Below the pieces are notes generated by a model. The model searched no databases. It saw only the letters and a list, made by a program, of their open reading frames with translations, and was not told the DNA's origin. The translations under genes and the position numbers were made by a program. Positions 11,861 to 24,570 of a stretch of 64,000 nucleotides of DNA are shown here, piece by piece. Each line of letters starts with the position of its first letter. Positions within the stretch are counted from its first letter, which is position 1. The DNA is from Atrichornis clamosus (lineage: Eukaryota; Chordata; Aves; Passeriformes; Menuridae): NCBI GenBank assembly GCA_013400975.1, contig WBMZ01004770.1, positions 372,001 through 436,000 of the forward strand. The letters are read 5' to 3'.

Positions 11861-14419
11861 ATGCCAACTCTCTTGAAATCTCAAGGAAAGTGGAAATATA
11901 TATGTGCAACAAACGTTTTTAGAGAAGAATACATTAAAAGACCAATGCTGGGGGACTTCTAGGGAACATAATCAGTTAAATGGGCCCACTGGTTTCTCTA
12001 GCCTGAAGGGAAGTTGCTGGATATTTGTGTGTGTACAGATGGGTTTGGTACTGAGTTCTGGTGTCAGGTGGCACAGATGCAGGGCTGCTTACACCTGCCC
12101 GTGGCCCCTTCCATGGCACTCCTGATGGCTGATGTTTGTCAGCTCTGTTGAACTCAGAGAAGGAGTTTCCTCTTCTATCTCCTCTCTCCTATTAGAGCTC
12201 TTGCTGTCATCATGATTATGAGTTACTGTAAATAATTGGAATACCAAGTGTAACATACTGGGGCAAACCCGTGCCATATGCTGTGAAAACAGTGAAAACA
12301 GAGATATGGGTGCAGGTTGCTGGTACAGGTCATCTTGAAGAGGCTGAAGGTCTGCATCTGTCCCAGGTAGGAGCCTCAGAGCTTTCTTTCCAAGTCAGCC
12401 CACTGCATTTAGGCTGACAGGTGGTCTTTTTACCAATCTCCAATTAGGGCAATTTGCAAAGTCAAGGCAAACTGAGGCAGTCAACAATTGGTTGATTGTT
12501 AACCCACTGGCCAGTTTGGTTTGCAGAACAGGGTCTTGATGTTTTCATGATTTGCACTCTCTTATCAGCTCTGTTAGGTGATGGGCCCTCTCCTGCATCC
12601 ACGAGTAGCCACTGAACATGAGGGGTTGGAGATCACTCCAGTGACAGTGAGGAGGAGCTATAATTCCCTGAAAGGCAAAGTTTCATTCCACAGAGGACAA
12701 TCCAGTTCAGGTTTGTCCTTCTGTATGTGTGACAACCACAGCCCATATATCACAGTCAGTGATGGGCAATAGCAAAGTCTTTAGCATTCTGGTGTCTCAT
12801 ATAAATATTGCTTCTACATAGCACTTTACACACTTTCAGAACTGTAAGTCCATATTTCCCTTGTCCCATTCATTTTCTCCCTTCAATTTCTGTGGCAGTT
12901 CTAGTGCAGAATAGCTTCTTGTGCAGGCCTTCAAAGTGAAAATGATGGCTCCAATTTGTGACCAAATAGCTTTGACATTGTCTGCACGTTTGCTTGAGTT
13001 TATAAAAGACTTTGGTTTTCTTATTTAATCCTTTGATGTAGAAGCAGTCTGAAAAATCAGTAATTCTTTCTGGTGTGCCCTTAGTGACAATTTTAACTCT
13101 CCCATGAAATTCTCAGTTTTTAAAGTCATAATGTGTCTTTTTATCCCTTCCTATAGCACACCGAGTGCTTTAATGCTGTGAAATCTTAGATCTCTGTAAA
13201 AGCGCATAAAGATAGGAGGAAGTTAAAATATATAAAGAGAATATAGAAGATTGTGCATTATTTTCACTCATCTGTATCAGCATTTCACAAGCTGCAGGCC
13301 GTAGTTCCTCTGGTGACGATCTGCAAAACAACTGAAATTCCCCTTCATTCCCATTTACTTTGAAGGCTGAATCTGTGTTTCTAGTCCACTCCCTGGGTGG
13401 TGGTTGAGTGGGCAGTAGCACCTGCTGAATTGATATGTCTTTGTTTGATCTGATATCTCCAGTAAGGAATGTACGTGCTGCAGGAACAGAGGGCACTGCA
13501 GAAGGTTATGTATATGCTTTCTAAGTACCCATAATCTCTCCTATTCATACACCCACAACAGTGGAACTGGACTTTGGCTCCAAAACCTCAATTGCTGAAG
13601 ATAAAAGGGAATTATCAGAAGGAGTGAGGCTCCTACCCAGTTTGGATTGGCAGTGCTAGGGCTGATCTCTGGTATGTACTCATGTGTGTGCTCTCCCTGG
13701 GTGCTGTACGTGCTCAGATTCACCCCGGTACCTGAGAGCAGGGCAGGGGATTGCTGGTGATGCTGATTTGCCCCAGCTAAGGGCAGTGTTAGATGTGTGT
13801 CCATACTGCACCATCCTTCCACACTTGGTGTCCTCTTCTGTTCTGCTGGCATGCTGCCATTGCAGCTAAAGCCATCCTTTGTGGTTTAAACACAGCTGTG
13901 ATGGATAATCCACTGCAAAGTGGTTTTTTATTTCTTTTATAATGAAGGTAATTTTAAAGCATCACTTTGCTCTCACAGGAGTTATCCATGTCCACAGAAG
14001 ATTCCTTATCATCCTTGTCTTTTTGTATTGCTTCTGTGGTGTCTTTTTGATGGGTTTCTCATCTCACCTTTCTAGAATACCTGTGGTGGCATCTCTTTGT
14101 CCTGTAACAGTTTTATGGTAAAGACTGAGTAGACCTTGGTCATCCCTGAAACCAGATAACTTGTTCAACCCTCTCAGATCAAGTTTCATCAGAAGACATT
14201 GTATGCAGAATTTCTGAGAGTACTCTGGGGTAGCTCGCAGGTAAAGCCTGACTTTGAACGTCCCATCTCCTTAACTCACCTTTCTGTAGAATCTCAGTGG
14301 TTTGCTTGTATTTATTTCTGCTTCTGCTATCTCAGACCTCAGGGCAGTCACCAGCTTGCTTAGTTTGTCCCAGGATGAAAAGAAGCATCTGGATCACATG
14401 CATCTGAGCACTTCACCTG
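11861..14419. other. Unique non-coding DNA, no gene recognised
   Basis: A small direct repeat GTGAAAACA occurs twice near 12282-12299. A strong-looking plus-strand splice acceptor (pyrimidine tract then TATAG, just before CACACCGAG near 13158) opens into frames that all stop within about 11 codons. No poly(A) signal follows closely, so it is not called as an exon. I see no transposon ends or RNA genes. Confidence 0.5.
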
Positions 14420-14735
14420 GGCAGTGTCAGTGGCCTCCACCGTGTTTGGAACGGATGGATCGGGTGCTCGCTGCTCCGGATCAGTGGGGCCACAGCGAGT
14501 TCAGTGGAGCTCCGCTGGTTTCCACTGCCTTGAGACCTGGGGATGCAATCCCAGATCACTCATTTCCCCCTCCCTTTGACCGTCTGCCCCTGGTTGTCAC
14601 AGGCTGGAACGGAGCCGTGGGGAACTTGACCTGTGCTTGTTTATTCCAAATGTGCCCACAACTGCAATAAAGCCTCGCTGCTCTGAACACGCTGTTCCAG
14701 CTCCTCTGTGTGTCTGAGGCTTGGAGACCGAAGCT
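14420..14735 (+). other. CpG-enriched GC-rich island ending in a poly(A) signal
   Basis: About 13 CpG dinucleotides occur in roughly 315 bases, against very sparse CpG in the surrounding kilobases. An AATAAA at 14666-14671 is followed about 35-45 bases later by a GT-rich run (CTGTGTGTCTG near 14706), the layout of a functional polyadenylation site. One frame is open from 14302 to 14670, and its TAA stop overlaps the AATAAA. Its 122-residue translation has no recognisable domain. Two readings fit: the terminal exon of an unannotated transcript, or the 3-prime part of a decayed LTR. I cannot find the paired LTR ends, a primer-binding site or a target duplication, so neither is asserted. Confidence 0.3.
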
Positions 14736-16873
14736 GGTTAATTGTGGCAAATGTGGTTTTCTGGGACATCTAAGGGTTATGTCACTTGTCTAAAAATCTC
14801 TTTGATCTTGAATCAAAAGAAGGGGGTGGGTTTTTAACGTCATCTTAACTGTGTGGCTTTTACAAATTAAAAACCTACTTGAAATTGGTTATACAATATG
14901 CGCCTGTGTTTCTCTAAGACTGATGAGACCACCTTTGACTCTAAGCTGCTTTTTCTAGCAGATCATCAGGAAAGCTCTGGTAATGAACAGTTAGGAAAAG
15001 CTAGAGGGAGCTTTTGAAATAAGAACTGTGCTTTTCTCTGTATTTTTGAGAGCCAAGGCTTTAATTTACAATAATAACAATAAGGGCAGAAATGAAGCTG
15101 CTAGTGTGCCATCTCAAGCCAGTAAGCAAAGTAGCAGAAAGACATACATATTTATTCTATCCTTGTCACTAAAATCATCACAATAATTAGCATCTAAAGT
15201 CCAAATCATATCCCACTGATTTGGCCAGAACCTTGGAAATTACTAACTTTTGATTAAACTGCATATGTCTTTTTACCTTGTAGCTCTATAAGCATTTATA
15301 GACTCTCAGGACCTTTTTCTCAGTTGTTTGCACCTTATACATCCATTTATGTATGTTGTGAGCTGGGATCATGTGACTGAGAAAGGCTTTAAATTAATGG
15401 GGCCTTTTCTGTAGATCTGATAGATTTAACTACAGCAAATGCAAGCCTACTGAATACTACAATTGCCATATTTCTGTGTAGAATCCCTTGGAATAGTCTG
15501 TGGACTTCAAAATATCTCTGAAATATAAGTGGAAAACTACTTGACTAATTTATAGAATGGATTTTGCATTTTGTGAAATGTCTAAAATGCGTTTGTCTTT
15601 ATCCAGTTTGAAAATCAGGTCTTGTATCCCTAGTACCAGAAAAACAGGCACAAAATAGAACCTCTGTTGCCCAAATTACGTTTCTGCTGTCCGAATTTTA
15701 TGGTAGAAGAATAAAGACATTGATGAATTCCTGTTTTCTGGAAAAATGTGTTGGATGGTTCATGTAACTTGACAAATTTATCAGAATTCTGAAACAGAAG
15801 AAAAATAAGCTTTCCTTGAACAGTAACATTTATCACTGCCCCCATTGTCTGGATTAAACCAAGGCAAAAACGTTGTTGGTACACAGCTTTATGTAATACT
15901 TTTTTTGTGAAAGAAATGAGATTTCTTATTGTGTATATTCAAATGATAGTAATGCTAACCAGTTCTAATCATAACTGATCTTCATTGTTTGTAGGTTAGT
16001 TACTTGCCAAAATAACTTCATACAGGAAAGACATTCAAATAGCATAACCCTATTTTATTTGGTTTCCTTGTAGGTACTCTATTCACAACCACTGTATATA
16101 TTTAATTTCTCTTAAGTACATATACGTGAGAGAAAGATTACAATTTTTCAAAGCAACCAGTTTTTTGGTACAACCAAGTTTTTTGAGAAATTACTATAAA
16201 CAATTTTAAGGGACCATATTTTCTGTGAGACAAACTCCCCCAACTTCTGAAAAAATCCATCAGGACTTTGGTTTTGCCACCCAGAATGACTAGCTGGTAA
16301 TGGCAAATTTAATCAGCTGGATTAAAAAAACAAAGTTCAGAAAACAATGGCAACTAGTATTCTTCTGAGCTCTTTTGCAAATGTGACTATTTGTTTTAGT
16401 AGCTAAGAAGGAATAGTTTTGAAAATCTGCCTGGTACTGTGCTCCCTTTGCTAATGTGGGAAACCTGGCTCTGCACCACTCCTACTGCCAAAAAACACCT
16501 GGTCTTCCACTGCTTGGGAGCTGCAGGCACAAAGTGGTGTTGAGATAAATGCCCGAGAGCAACTGCCATGATCTCATGTCTCTGTTTGTATGACATACCC
16601 TTGTTGGCTCCTGAAACCCTGTTTGACTCAAGGCTACTGTGTACACCTCATTTCTTTTATCTGAGCTTTTATAAGGCTCTTCTGATAAGGTCTGAGTAGC
16701 TTGTGTGCACATCTACTTTACTACACCTAAAGCTTAATTCTCTCTGTCCTAAATGGAACTTTTCTGCCGTTTAGTTCAAGAGATACTTTGCGAGGAAGTT
16801 GGTCTTCTGTTCCTATTATTAAATACATGTGATTCTTCGGGGGCACATCACAGAGATTTGAGCTTTTCTTGTG
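14736..16873. other. Unique AT-rich non-coding DNA
   Basis: Nothing recognisable was seen: no repeats beyond short A/T runs, no convincing exon, and only short overlapping open frames. Confidence 0.55.
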
Positions 16874-16920
16874 TTGAATTCTGCTCTTGGATACAAATGC
16901 ACAATTCCCAGAGTGATCTG
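16874..16920 (+). mobile_element. Possible fragment of an ancient palindromic MITE
   Basis: The stretch begins TTGAATTCTGCTCTTGG, continues through ATACAAATGCACAATTCC and ends CAGAGTGA. This order resembles one arm of a miniature inverted-repeat element I remember from crocodilian and turtle genomes, whose arms read roughly TGATTCTGCTCTCACTTACAC and then AAATCCAGAGTGAC. Only one arm is visible and the central TTGACTTCAATGG core is missing. The assignment is from memory and weak. Confidence 0.3.
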
Positions 16921-19900
16921 CAGAGAATTAATCTGTCATTAGCAATATTGGGTGTAGTGCGTCTAATTCCCATGCACCACCCTGAAAATTTCCACCACCC
17001 CCACAAATGGAAAAGAAAAAGAGGACTATTCCATTTATTCTTTTTTATATGTAAATGAGACTTAAAATAATTGTTTGATAATGACATGGGTTTTTTGTTG
17101 TTGTTTGGAAATATCTCTTGACAATAATTTATCCTGCAATTATTGTTGCTTAGTCCTATCCTTATAATTAAGGCCAAGAAAGTGTTGTTCATCACCTCAT
17201 TAAATGCTTTCTCTTTCAGGATGCCTGACTCCCTTTAACACAGCCAAGAGCTGATAAAGCCACTTGTATGCAGAGCTGGCTGCCTGCAGATCTTTGATCT
17301 TTTTTTCCCCCCTTCTTCAAGAATATGACTTTGTGAAGTAGTTGGTGCTGCAGTTTCAGTTTGTTGTTTTAAACAGTTCAGTTGCTATAAATACTCATTC
17401 ACTTTGATTTTCAATTGCCCTTGTAAGACAATTGTTTTCTTGTTGGATTCCCACTGAATAGATAGCCTGCCTGCCTTTTTCTTTTTTAAAAATGTGATTA
17501 AAATATAGACCTCTTTTTAAGCTTTTCCACAGCTCACTTCTTCCTGAAAAGGTGAAATTTCAGCCCTAACCAGTGCTAATGACTGAAGAATTCTTTGCAC
17601 TTGTGTTATGCATTTCCCTTGGTTTTAATGATGGGAAAAAGGGTGAGTGAAATGTCCTGGCTGAAGCTGTGCAGGAAATCAGAAATGTCTCTTGGACCTT
17701 TGTTAGAATTATTTGACAGAAATCTCACTTCATTTTGTTGTACTGTTCCTCCTTTCTGCATTTTTTTTTTTTGCATTGAATATAGCGTGTTTCCAAAAAT
17801 TCTATTTCTAGAACCTTTTCTGTTGTCTGAGATATCAGTGGCCATGCTCCTGCAGAGATTCATCCCCCTGTGAACCTTTGTGCACCTTGAATCCTCTGTC
17901 ATCACTGAGGAGGGTGGTTGTGGAAACCTTAGCTCAGGGTTGAAGAAAGGAAATTTTAGTTATTTTTAAAACTCAAGTACCTTAAAGGCCTTGTTGAACT
18001 TCCATTCCCAAAAAGAAGCTCTCAATTGTGTATCTAATGTTGTAATTCACATCTTTCCAAGCTCTATCAGTTATATTTTCATTAGTAGTATGCTTTAGGA
18101 TAAAGGAGATCTTTGCTCTTTCAGGGCTGAGGATGAGGGATAAAATAAAAACCTTCATGAAACTCTGGACAGAAGGAGAAAAGGGAGCATCCTCTTGCTG
18201 TTTCCTGCCATGCCTTGCTATTCCTGCAGTGTTCCCATTTCTCTTGTTGCATCCCTTACATGGTGACTTTCATTCTGGAGCTCCTCGTTGTTTCTCCACA
18301 GCTTCTCCTGGATAGAGGAAAGACCCTTACAAGATTGAGGGACATACGAATGACATGACCTGAATTAGGAAGAGGCCTCATCTTCCCACTTGTGTGAACA
18401 CACCATTTGTGAACAGAGGTGGAGAGGCTTTGAACAGGTGCCACGTAAGGGGTGTGTTGATATAAAAGTGTGTGGGGAATGCCCTCCTCTGGGACATTTC
18501 CACTTCCAGACAGTTTAATAACAGAAGCTGAGATTACTCCTTACACCTCTGCTTCAACTTATCCCATGGTAAGGTAAAGTAACAGCCAGTGAGTTAATAA
18601 GTCCGTGGTGCTTCATACACATTTTACATTAGGCAAGAGCCAGTGTACTACATTGGCAATCATTTATTGATTATTATTCAGTGCTTTGTATAACTTTCAT
18701 CTGCCTCATTAAAATTGCCCATCAATGACCAGGAATACAATGGCAGAAGCAGAGGTTTAGGACCATGAGTCATTCTTCAGTCTCCAAGGGGCTTCTCACC
18801 CACTAAAGTTTGCTTTCTGGTTCAGGGATTTTGATGAATTAGGGCCTGATAGCTGGGTGGAGCAGAAGGATTATTTTAGTAGTGATGAGTGCAGATAGGG
18901 AAGCTCCTGAAACCAAAAGGAACGGCAGGCATTCCTGTGCTAAGCCACTTAACTGATTAAAATGACCCAGTGACTCATTTAAATAAGAGTTTACTTGCTC
19001 AGGCTTGAAGTGTCTAGTAGTAGTTGCTCTTGACTATTTCTTTAATCTAATGTAAGTCACTTTCAGTGTTAGCACTAACAGCTGTGTTTATACCTGGAAG
19101 ACTGTTGTTTAAAATAATTTTAAATTAAACCCCATAACTTTCCTTATGCAGAGCATTCCTTGGGTAGAGAAGGCTTGGGTGTTTCTTCTGCTTTAATAAA
19201 ATGCAGAGCTGGTGGCAGGGAGTAAAGTGAGATTGTGGTGAGAAGAAGAGGGACCACTTGTTTAGTGCTGAAGGAAGGGAGTGCCCTGACACGAGCTGCC
19301 ATTGATCGCATGAGAGGTTTGTGTTCACAGCCTCTGGTGATGGTCCTGGTACATGCTCTGCTGTGCAATTAAGAGCAACATCTTCTGTGTTCATGCAGCA
19401 GTTGAAGATGTTCAAGGAGGAAAAGTCAACTGGGAATTATAAATATGAAGTCAGCACTTGGACCAGGCAACTTAAGCATTTGGGCAGTGTTGGTCTGGTC
19501 CTGTAGATGTCAGTGATCCATGTGCTGCCACTCTGCTCCTTACAGTATCCTCTGTTCCAGATATTCCCTGAGCTACACAAATGAAAGGATCTTCCAAAAC
19601 GTTGACTGGAGAGCTCATCTAATCATGCACTTCTTACAGTGTGCAGCTGGCCAACCTTGCTTTTCTCACTAAAGTCTCTTCAATGAGTCAGTGGTGCTGC
19701 ATGTCCGTGCGTTTCAGTGGCTTACAAATCCTCCAGCACGCCTGGGAGCAGCTTTAGTGGCAGCTACCTGGCAGCATAAATCTCTCAGATATTAGTTAAA
19801 ATCCACTCCAGACAGAGTGGTGAATTCCAGATGCTCAAGTGCACCTTGGCATGGATGTATTGTGCACATAGAACTGGGACTGTGCTCCTAAGGATCCTGG

Positions 19901-20680
19901 TTTTCTCAGCTCATATGGTCTACACCTGGATGCTGCTGACAGCACAGCCATGAAGGTTCACAGGAACAAATCTCAGCTGTCACTTTGCTGTTTGTTCCTG
20001 GGAATGTGCAAGGGGTGCTTTTGTTTCTTATACTTGGGAGGCTAAATGTTCCCCCATAAATTTATCTATTACATGAACTATCAGTTTTTGGAGTTTTTTA
20101 GAATTTCTTTTTACATATTTAAATCAATAGGTACATAATAATAATAATAAAAAAAAGCAGAACCTTTTTCAAGATTTGATTTTACTGGCTGAAACCAAGC
20201 TAAATATTGGTAGTAGAGTAAAATTTGAAGTATTGCCTTAAAATTTAAATTTAGGAACTTGATATCCTTAGGCCTTAGTTCTCCCTTATTCAGGTCTCTG
20301 GCCAAAGGATTGTCCAACACTTCCACTTGTGTCATGTCTGGTCAAAGATAAAAGTAACCCTCACTTTTGTTATTTTTTCATCCTGCATTTGTTGGTTTTC
20401 CATTCTGAAATCTCTGATGTAAGAACTGGTTCAATGGTCTGACACTTTTCACAGTCATTTATACTCAAGTGATACATTAAAAAATTGTTTCTGCTTTGGC
20501 CTGTGTCTGTACTTTTTGTTACTAAAATCTTGATTATATTAATGATTGAATACATATCTTGTATTTGGATTATGGTTCGTGCTTGTCCAAACTGGTAATT
20601 TCCCCTAGAAAGAAAAGTTGCTGGTATCCATAAATCACATCAACAGTTGCTCTTTGACATCAGTTCAACAAATCTTACGT
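16921..20680. other. Unique non-coding DNA with short repeats
   Basis: Two well-formed plus-strand splice acceptors, ending CTCTTTCAG near 17219 and GCTCTTTCAG near 18124, each precede frames that close quickly or lack a donor. They are recorded but not called as exons. A short ATA repeat lies at 20135-20151. No gene or transposon is recognised. Confidence 0.5.
20135..20157 (+). repeat. ATA trinucleotide microsatellite plus A run
   Basis: About five tandem ATA units run directly into an A run before GCAG. It is a short simple repeat, possibly polymorphic. Confidence 0.75.
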
Positions 20681-20750
20681 GGGCCTGATTGTGCTCTTGC
20701 CTAAATCAGTCGTATATAACCCTTGCTTCACTTGTGTTACTCCTGACTCA
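20681..20750 (+). mobile_element. Ancient palindromic MITE remnant
   Basis: The left end reads GGGCCTGATTGTGCTCTTGC, followed by AAATCAG. The right half reads GCTTCACTTGTGTTACTCCTGA. These match, in order, the arm, core and opposite arm of a miniature element known to me from crocodilian and turtle genomes (arm GGGCCTGATTCTGCTCTC, core TGACTTCAATGG, then AGTTACTCCTGATTTAC). Divergence is high and the central palindrome is eroded, as expected for an insertion that predates birds. No transposase is encoded. The family name cannot be fixed without a repeat library. Confidence 0.5.
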
Positions 20751-21036
20751 TCCCAGGGGAAATGAGAAGAGGATATGCCCTGCTGCTGTGATGACCACCT
20801 GAGAGATGAGCATGATGCACTTTCTAGGAATATTTCACTCTTGCAAAAAATGGCTTCTATTTATTTCTCTGAATTGTGTTGGGATCAGGATGAAGCTGTG
20901 TACGTTTTGCTGTCTGAGATATTCCTTTCCATATTCATCTTTACTTTCATGTATGACATTTCAAGCTTTTGAGCATTTTTGATTTCAGTAAAATAGAGTG
21001 TTGCCTTTGTCATGTTCAGTTTTATGTATTAACTGC

Positions 21037-21101
21037 TTGATCCTACATTCATTGATGGCAAGCAAGGCTCCCGTTGACTTTCATGGTGCAGAGTAAAGGC
21101 T
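21037..21101 (+). mobile_element. Ancient palindromic MITE remnant with TTGACTT core
   Basis: The segment reads TTGATCCTACATTC, then GATGGCAAG, then CTCCCGTTGACTTTCATGG, then GCAGAGTAAAGGC. CTCCCGTTGACTTTCATGG is a degraded form of the self-complementary core CTCCCATTGACTTCAATGGGAG shared by several amniote miniature elements. The flanking GATCCTACA and GAGTAAAGG fit the outer arms of one such family. It lies about 290 bases from the element at 20681, but the two arms differ, so they are separate insertions. Confidence 0.42.
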
Positions 21102-24100
21102 TTATATATGGTTGGAGTAACCAGATTTGGTTTTCTTTTCAGGTACATGCATGTCTTTGGTTCTCAGGTTATCAGTTATGAGATATTTCAAAATCTCTCT
21201 TAATCGGGATTAGTACAGCTAAGGACGTATTTGCCAAGGTTCTGTTTTGAAGCAAGTTTGCCAGTATGGCAAGGTTTAATCTCCATGACAGTCTGTGACT
21301 TCCATGGAAATTGCTATGGTAACAAATATATCTGGGTTGCAGGGATACTGATCTCTTATGAATCACTAGTGTGTCCCACCAGCATTTTATTTAAACTATT
21401 GAAGATTACTAAGAGTTGTGGCTTTTAGTACAATCACTGTGGACTGCACTGGAGCTAAAATTCTGGTGGCAAAATTCCTGAGCTGACTTCTTTCCACTCT
21501 CAAGTTAAATTTTAAAAACCATTATGATGATTAATCCTGGCTAATTATTGTTGTCATGAACATTAAACCAAATGTGGGGCCTCCAGACTGTCTCATATCG
21601 TGCTGCCTCATTGATTATTTTGTTCCCTTCTTGAAATATGTTCTGGGAACAGTAGCAGACTATAGTCTTCATGACATGTCCTCAAGTGCTCCTGGAGTTA
21701 AACATCAATTTCTATTTCCATTTAATGAAAAAAAAAAATTAAAACAAAAGGTCCAAAAACCAGAAGAAACATAATCATCTAGGATTCCAAAGTCTGAATC
21801 CCATGGTGCTTGTGGCTTACACAATTTATGGCTTGTAGCATACATGGGGGAGGAAAGAAGGTCAAATACTTTCACGTCTCAGAGCTCAACCAGTGTAACC
21901 CAGGTTCATCCTTCTGCTCTCAGAGCTGTACACCTTAATTATATTTCTTCTGTGTAAAGAGCGCTGGGTACGGCTCGGGCTGAAGTCTGAGTTTGCTGTT
22001 CCTGCCTTGGTCACAGGAGATGGTACTGCAGTGGAGAATGAGCCATTCCTTCAGCTGCAGAGGTGTGATACTAGAGCTCCGGAATGAACAAATAAAGTTT
22101 CCTGTAATGCACAGTCATCATCCTAATGGACTAATTCTCTGTAGTGACTTGAGACAATTTATTTTTTTTTTACTTCTCCCTGCATCCTTCTCTTCCTTCT
22201 ACCTTTCTAGATGTCTTCTGACCCTCCCTGTGTAATTGTCAGGACATTATATGTGTTTGGGGTCAGGCATTGCTTCTGCTCATCCTCAGCTGCCCTCCAT
22301 TTCACTTGCGTAGTTGGCTCATGACCCTCTACATCTTCACAGCACTGCTGACACAGGTGCCTGAGACTTCTGCTGTGATTAAAGTAGATTTAAAAATTCA
22401 GGAGAGAAGGAGGTGATGCACCATTTGCCCTGCTGTGTCTGGAGCAGGTAGTTCATTCTTGAGAGAGCCTCATGGCTGCAGGAGAGCTGCATCTCCTGCG
22501 AGTGTTGGTGCAATCATAAGGGCTAAAATTCTATATTAGGTGGAGGAATTTGATCTGCAACATGCAGGGGCAGATTGTAAATGTGGCACACCAAGGAGCA
22601 CGCCTGTCAGATTTGCATGTCAATATTCCATTGCTTGGGAAATGTTCAGCACTTGGATTGAAATACAGCCTTGGGGAAACAGCAGTTTTGTCCAAAGAAA
22701 TGAAGAGATATTAATTTCATATAATTGCACAGACCTTTAGGAGGTGCAACTCTGGAACAGGACCCAGTGTTTTCTTTGTCAGGTCCTGTCAGTGACGGCA
22801 AATCAATCACAGTGCACAAACTTGAATTTCAGCTGGTAGATCCAGTCTCCTCTGCACCTGTGCTGTTCCTTCAGCCCTCTAAATAGAACATGGCATGCTA
22901 GGTTTCTGGTTTTTAAACACACGCATAGAACATGGAAAAAATAAAAATCAAGTATGAAACTAAGTAAAAATAAAATTAAAGTATGGAACTCCGGTTTATG
23001 ATAAGAATATGCATATGCTCTCCAAATTAAGTATTTGCATGTCCTCTGGGATACCTGTAAAGTGGGTATAAAGCAGAGATATGTACCTGCTTGTATTCCA
23101 CTAGAAAAAATTGGTGGAAATTCAACCCTGTTACTTAACAGGGTAGCTGGTACAGCAGGACATCTCTATTAGCCTGCTACTGATGAGAGCAGTGATGGGA
23201 ACTGGGGCAGCAAAATGCATTTCTTTGACTAAGTGAAGGATGTAACCTCAACTTTCATGTATGGATTATTATAGTGAAGCTGTTAGCTATCTGTCATTAA
23301 CCAAACAGCTATTTATCTGATCAGGGAAAAATAATTAAATCATAATGGTGTGAAAACATCTGAAAAACATTACGTCTAAAACCTAAAGTGTTTTTCTCTA
23401 GACAACAGACACTAGGCAGGTACTCATTGGGAAGAGTAAATTATTTTCTACATGATTTTCATGAGAAAGTTTTACCAATTCTTGCTACTCAGCTCTTTCC
23501 CGGTGAGGACACACTCCTCCAGACTGAGCAGCACATCCTTGAAGTGGAGTCTGTGGCTAAAAGCCTGACATTTCCCTTCAGCCCTCACTACAATGCTGGT
23601 GGCCATTCACAGAGGTTTGTGTCTTACCACAATTATCCTCCCTGGGCCAAGGATCTCGACCAGTCAGTGTTCAAACCACTTATTTCACCCCAGGGTGGTA
23701 CCAGGTAGCCCTAAGCAGCTGTGCAGAGAGCTCCTGGATTCCCTGCCTCAGTCCCTTCATTCCCGTGAGCAGCACAGCCCTTGCACTGAGATATGGGCTG
23801 TGTGAGGAGGAGGAGGCACCAGGCTTTCAGAAATGAGTTTGTTGCCTTGCAGGGTGTTACCTGTTGCTGCTTAGTAAGTGTTTGTTTCTTTTCAACACTA
23901 ATCTCTCTCAAAATATTTAACTCAAAAACCTTGGAGGCTTCCAGAAGAGAGAGAAACTGGCAGAGCCAGCTCAGGGCAGGCTGTGCAGCTGCAGCTGCCC
24001 TTTCCTGGGAAGGGGGTGCACGGGAAAAGCCTACTTTTGGGAAGACGTGCAAGAGGATATTACTTCATTTCTCTCTGGTACAGCTCCTACTGAATTCAGA

Positions 24101-24299
24101 GTCCATTCCAGCTCCATGTTCTGTAGTCTCAAGGGAAGGAGCAAGTCCTAAAAGTTACTCACTTTATTTTGCAGTGGCTTTCTTTGCTCACCCAGGGTTA
24201 TGGGGCCTTGCTCAGAGTTCCCAATTGGGTAGGTGCATCCTGTCAAACACAAAATGAAAGCAGGAACAGAGGATCAGCCCAGCTCCCAGGCTGACCCTG
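21102..24299. other. Unique non-coding DNA with a small AT-rich duplication
   Basis: An imperfect tandem duplication of about 30 bases lies at 22934-22991, both units reading roughly AAAAATAAAA..AAGTATG.AACT. An octamer-like ATTTGCAT lies at 23033-23040. A frame open at 23388-23708 has no recognisable domain and lacks an ATG at its left limit. No gene or clear transposon is seen. Confidence 0.5.
22934..22991 (+). repeat. Imperfect tandem duplication, about 30-base unit
   Basis: Two adjacent AT-rich units can be aligned: the first contains AAAAATAAAAATCAAGTATG and the second AAAAATAAAATTAAAGTATG, each followed by a variant of GAAACT or GAACT. It is probably a local replication-slippage duplication that has since diverged. 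Confidence 0.55.
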
Positions 24300-24570
24300 A
24301 CCACGCCTCGCGTCAGCCCTTCTTGCCGAAGCCTGAAGTTGTTTGACCCTCCCCACCCTGAGCCTTTGTCCTGCAGCATCCCCCAAAGTGCCGAGCCCCT
24401 GCAGCAGCTCCTGTCCCTCCTGCTGCACCTTCTGCACAGCCCAGCCTCCTCCACCACCAGCTTCATCTCCTCTCCTGTTGCTCTCCTACGTCTCCTCAAG
24501 TAAGGACTTCAAAACTCTTCTCCTGCCTGATTCCTGCCTCTGGCTGTCTTCTCACCTCCTCCTCAGTCTC
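24300..24570. other. GC-rich, pyrimidine-skewed segment
   Basis: The plus strand is dominated by CCT, CTC and TGC triplets, and CpG reappears at 24303-24340. Every reading of it gives low-complexity peptides, proline/serine/cysteine-rich on plus and glutamate/glutamine/arginine-rich on minus. The minus frame around 24250-24430 looks helical and Q/E-rich but has no recognisable motif. It could be an exon-like remnant or just a skewed GC patch. Confidence 0.25.

Noticed and set aside
13136..13200. Acceptor-like tract before CACACCGAG.
   Set aside because: All three frames close within 11 codons, with no donor and no nearby poly(A) signal.
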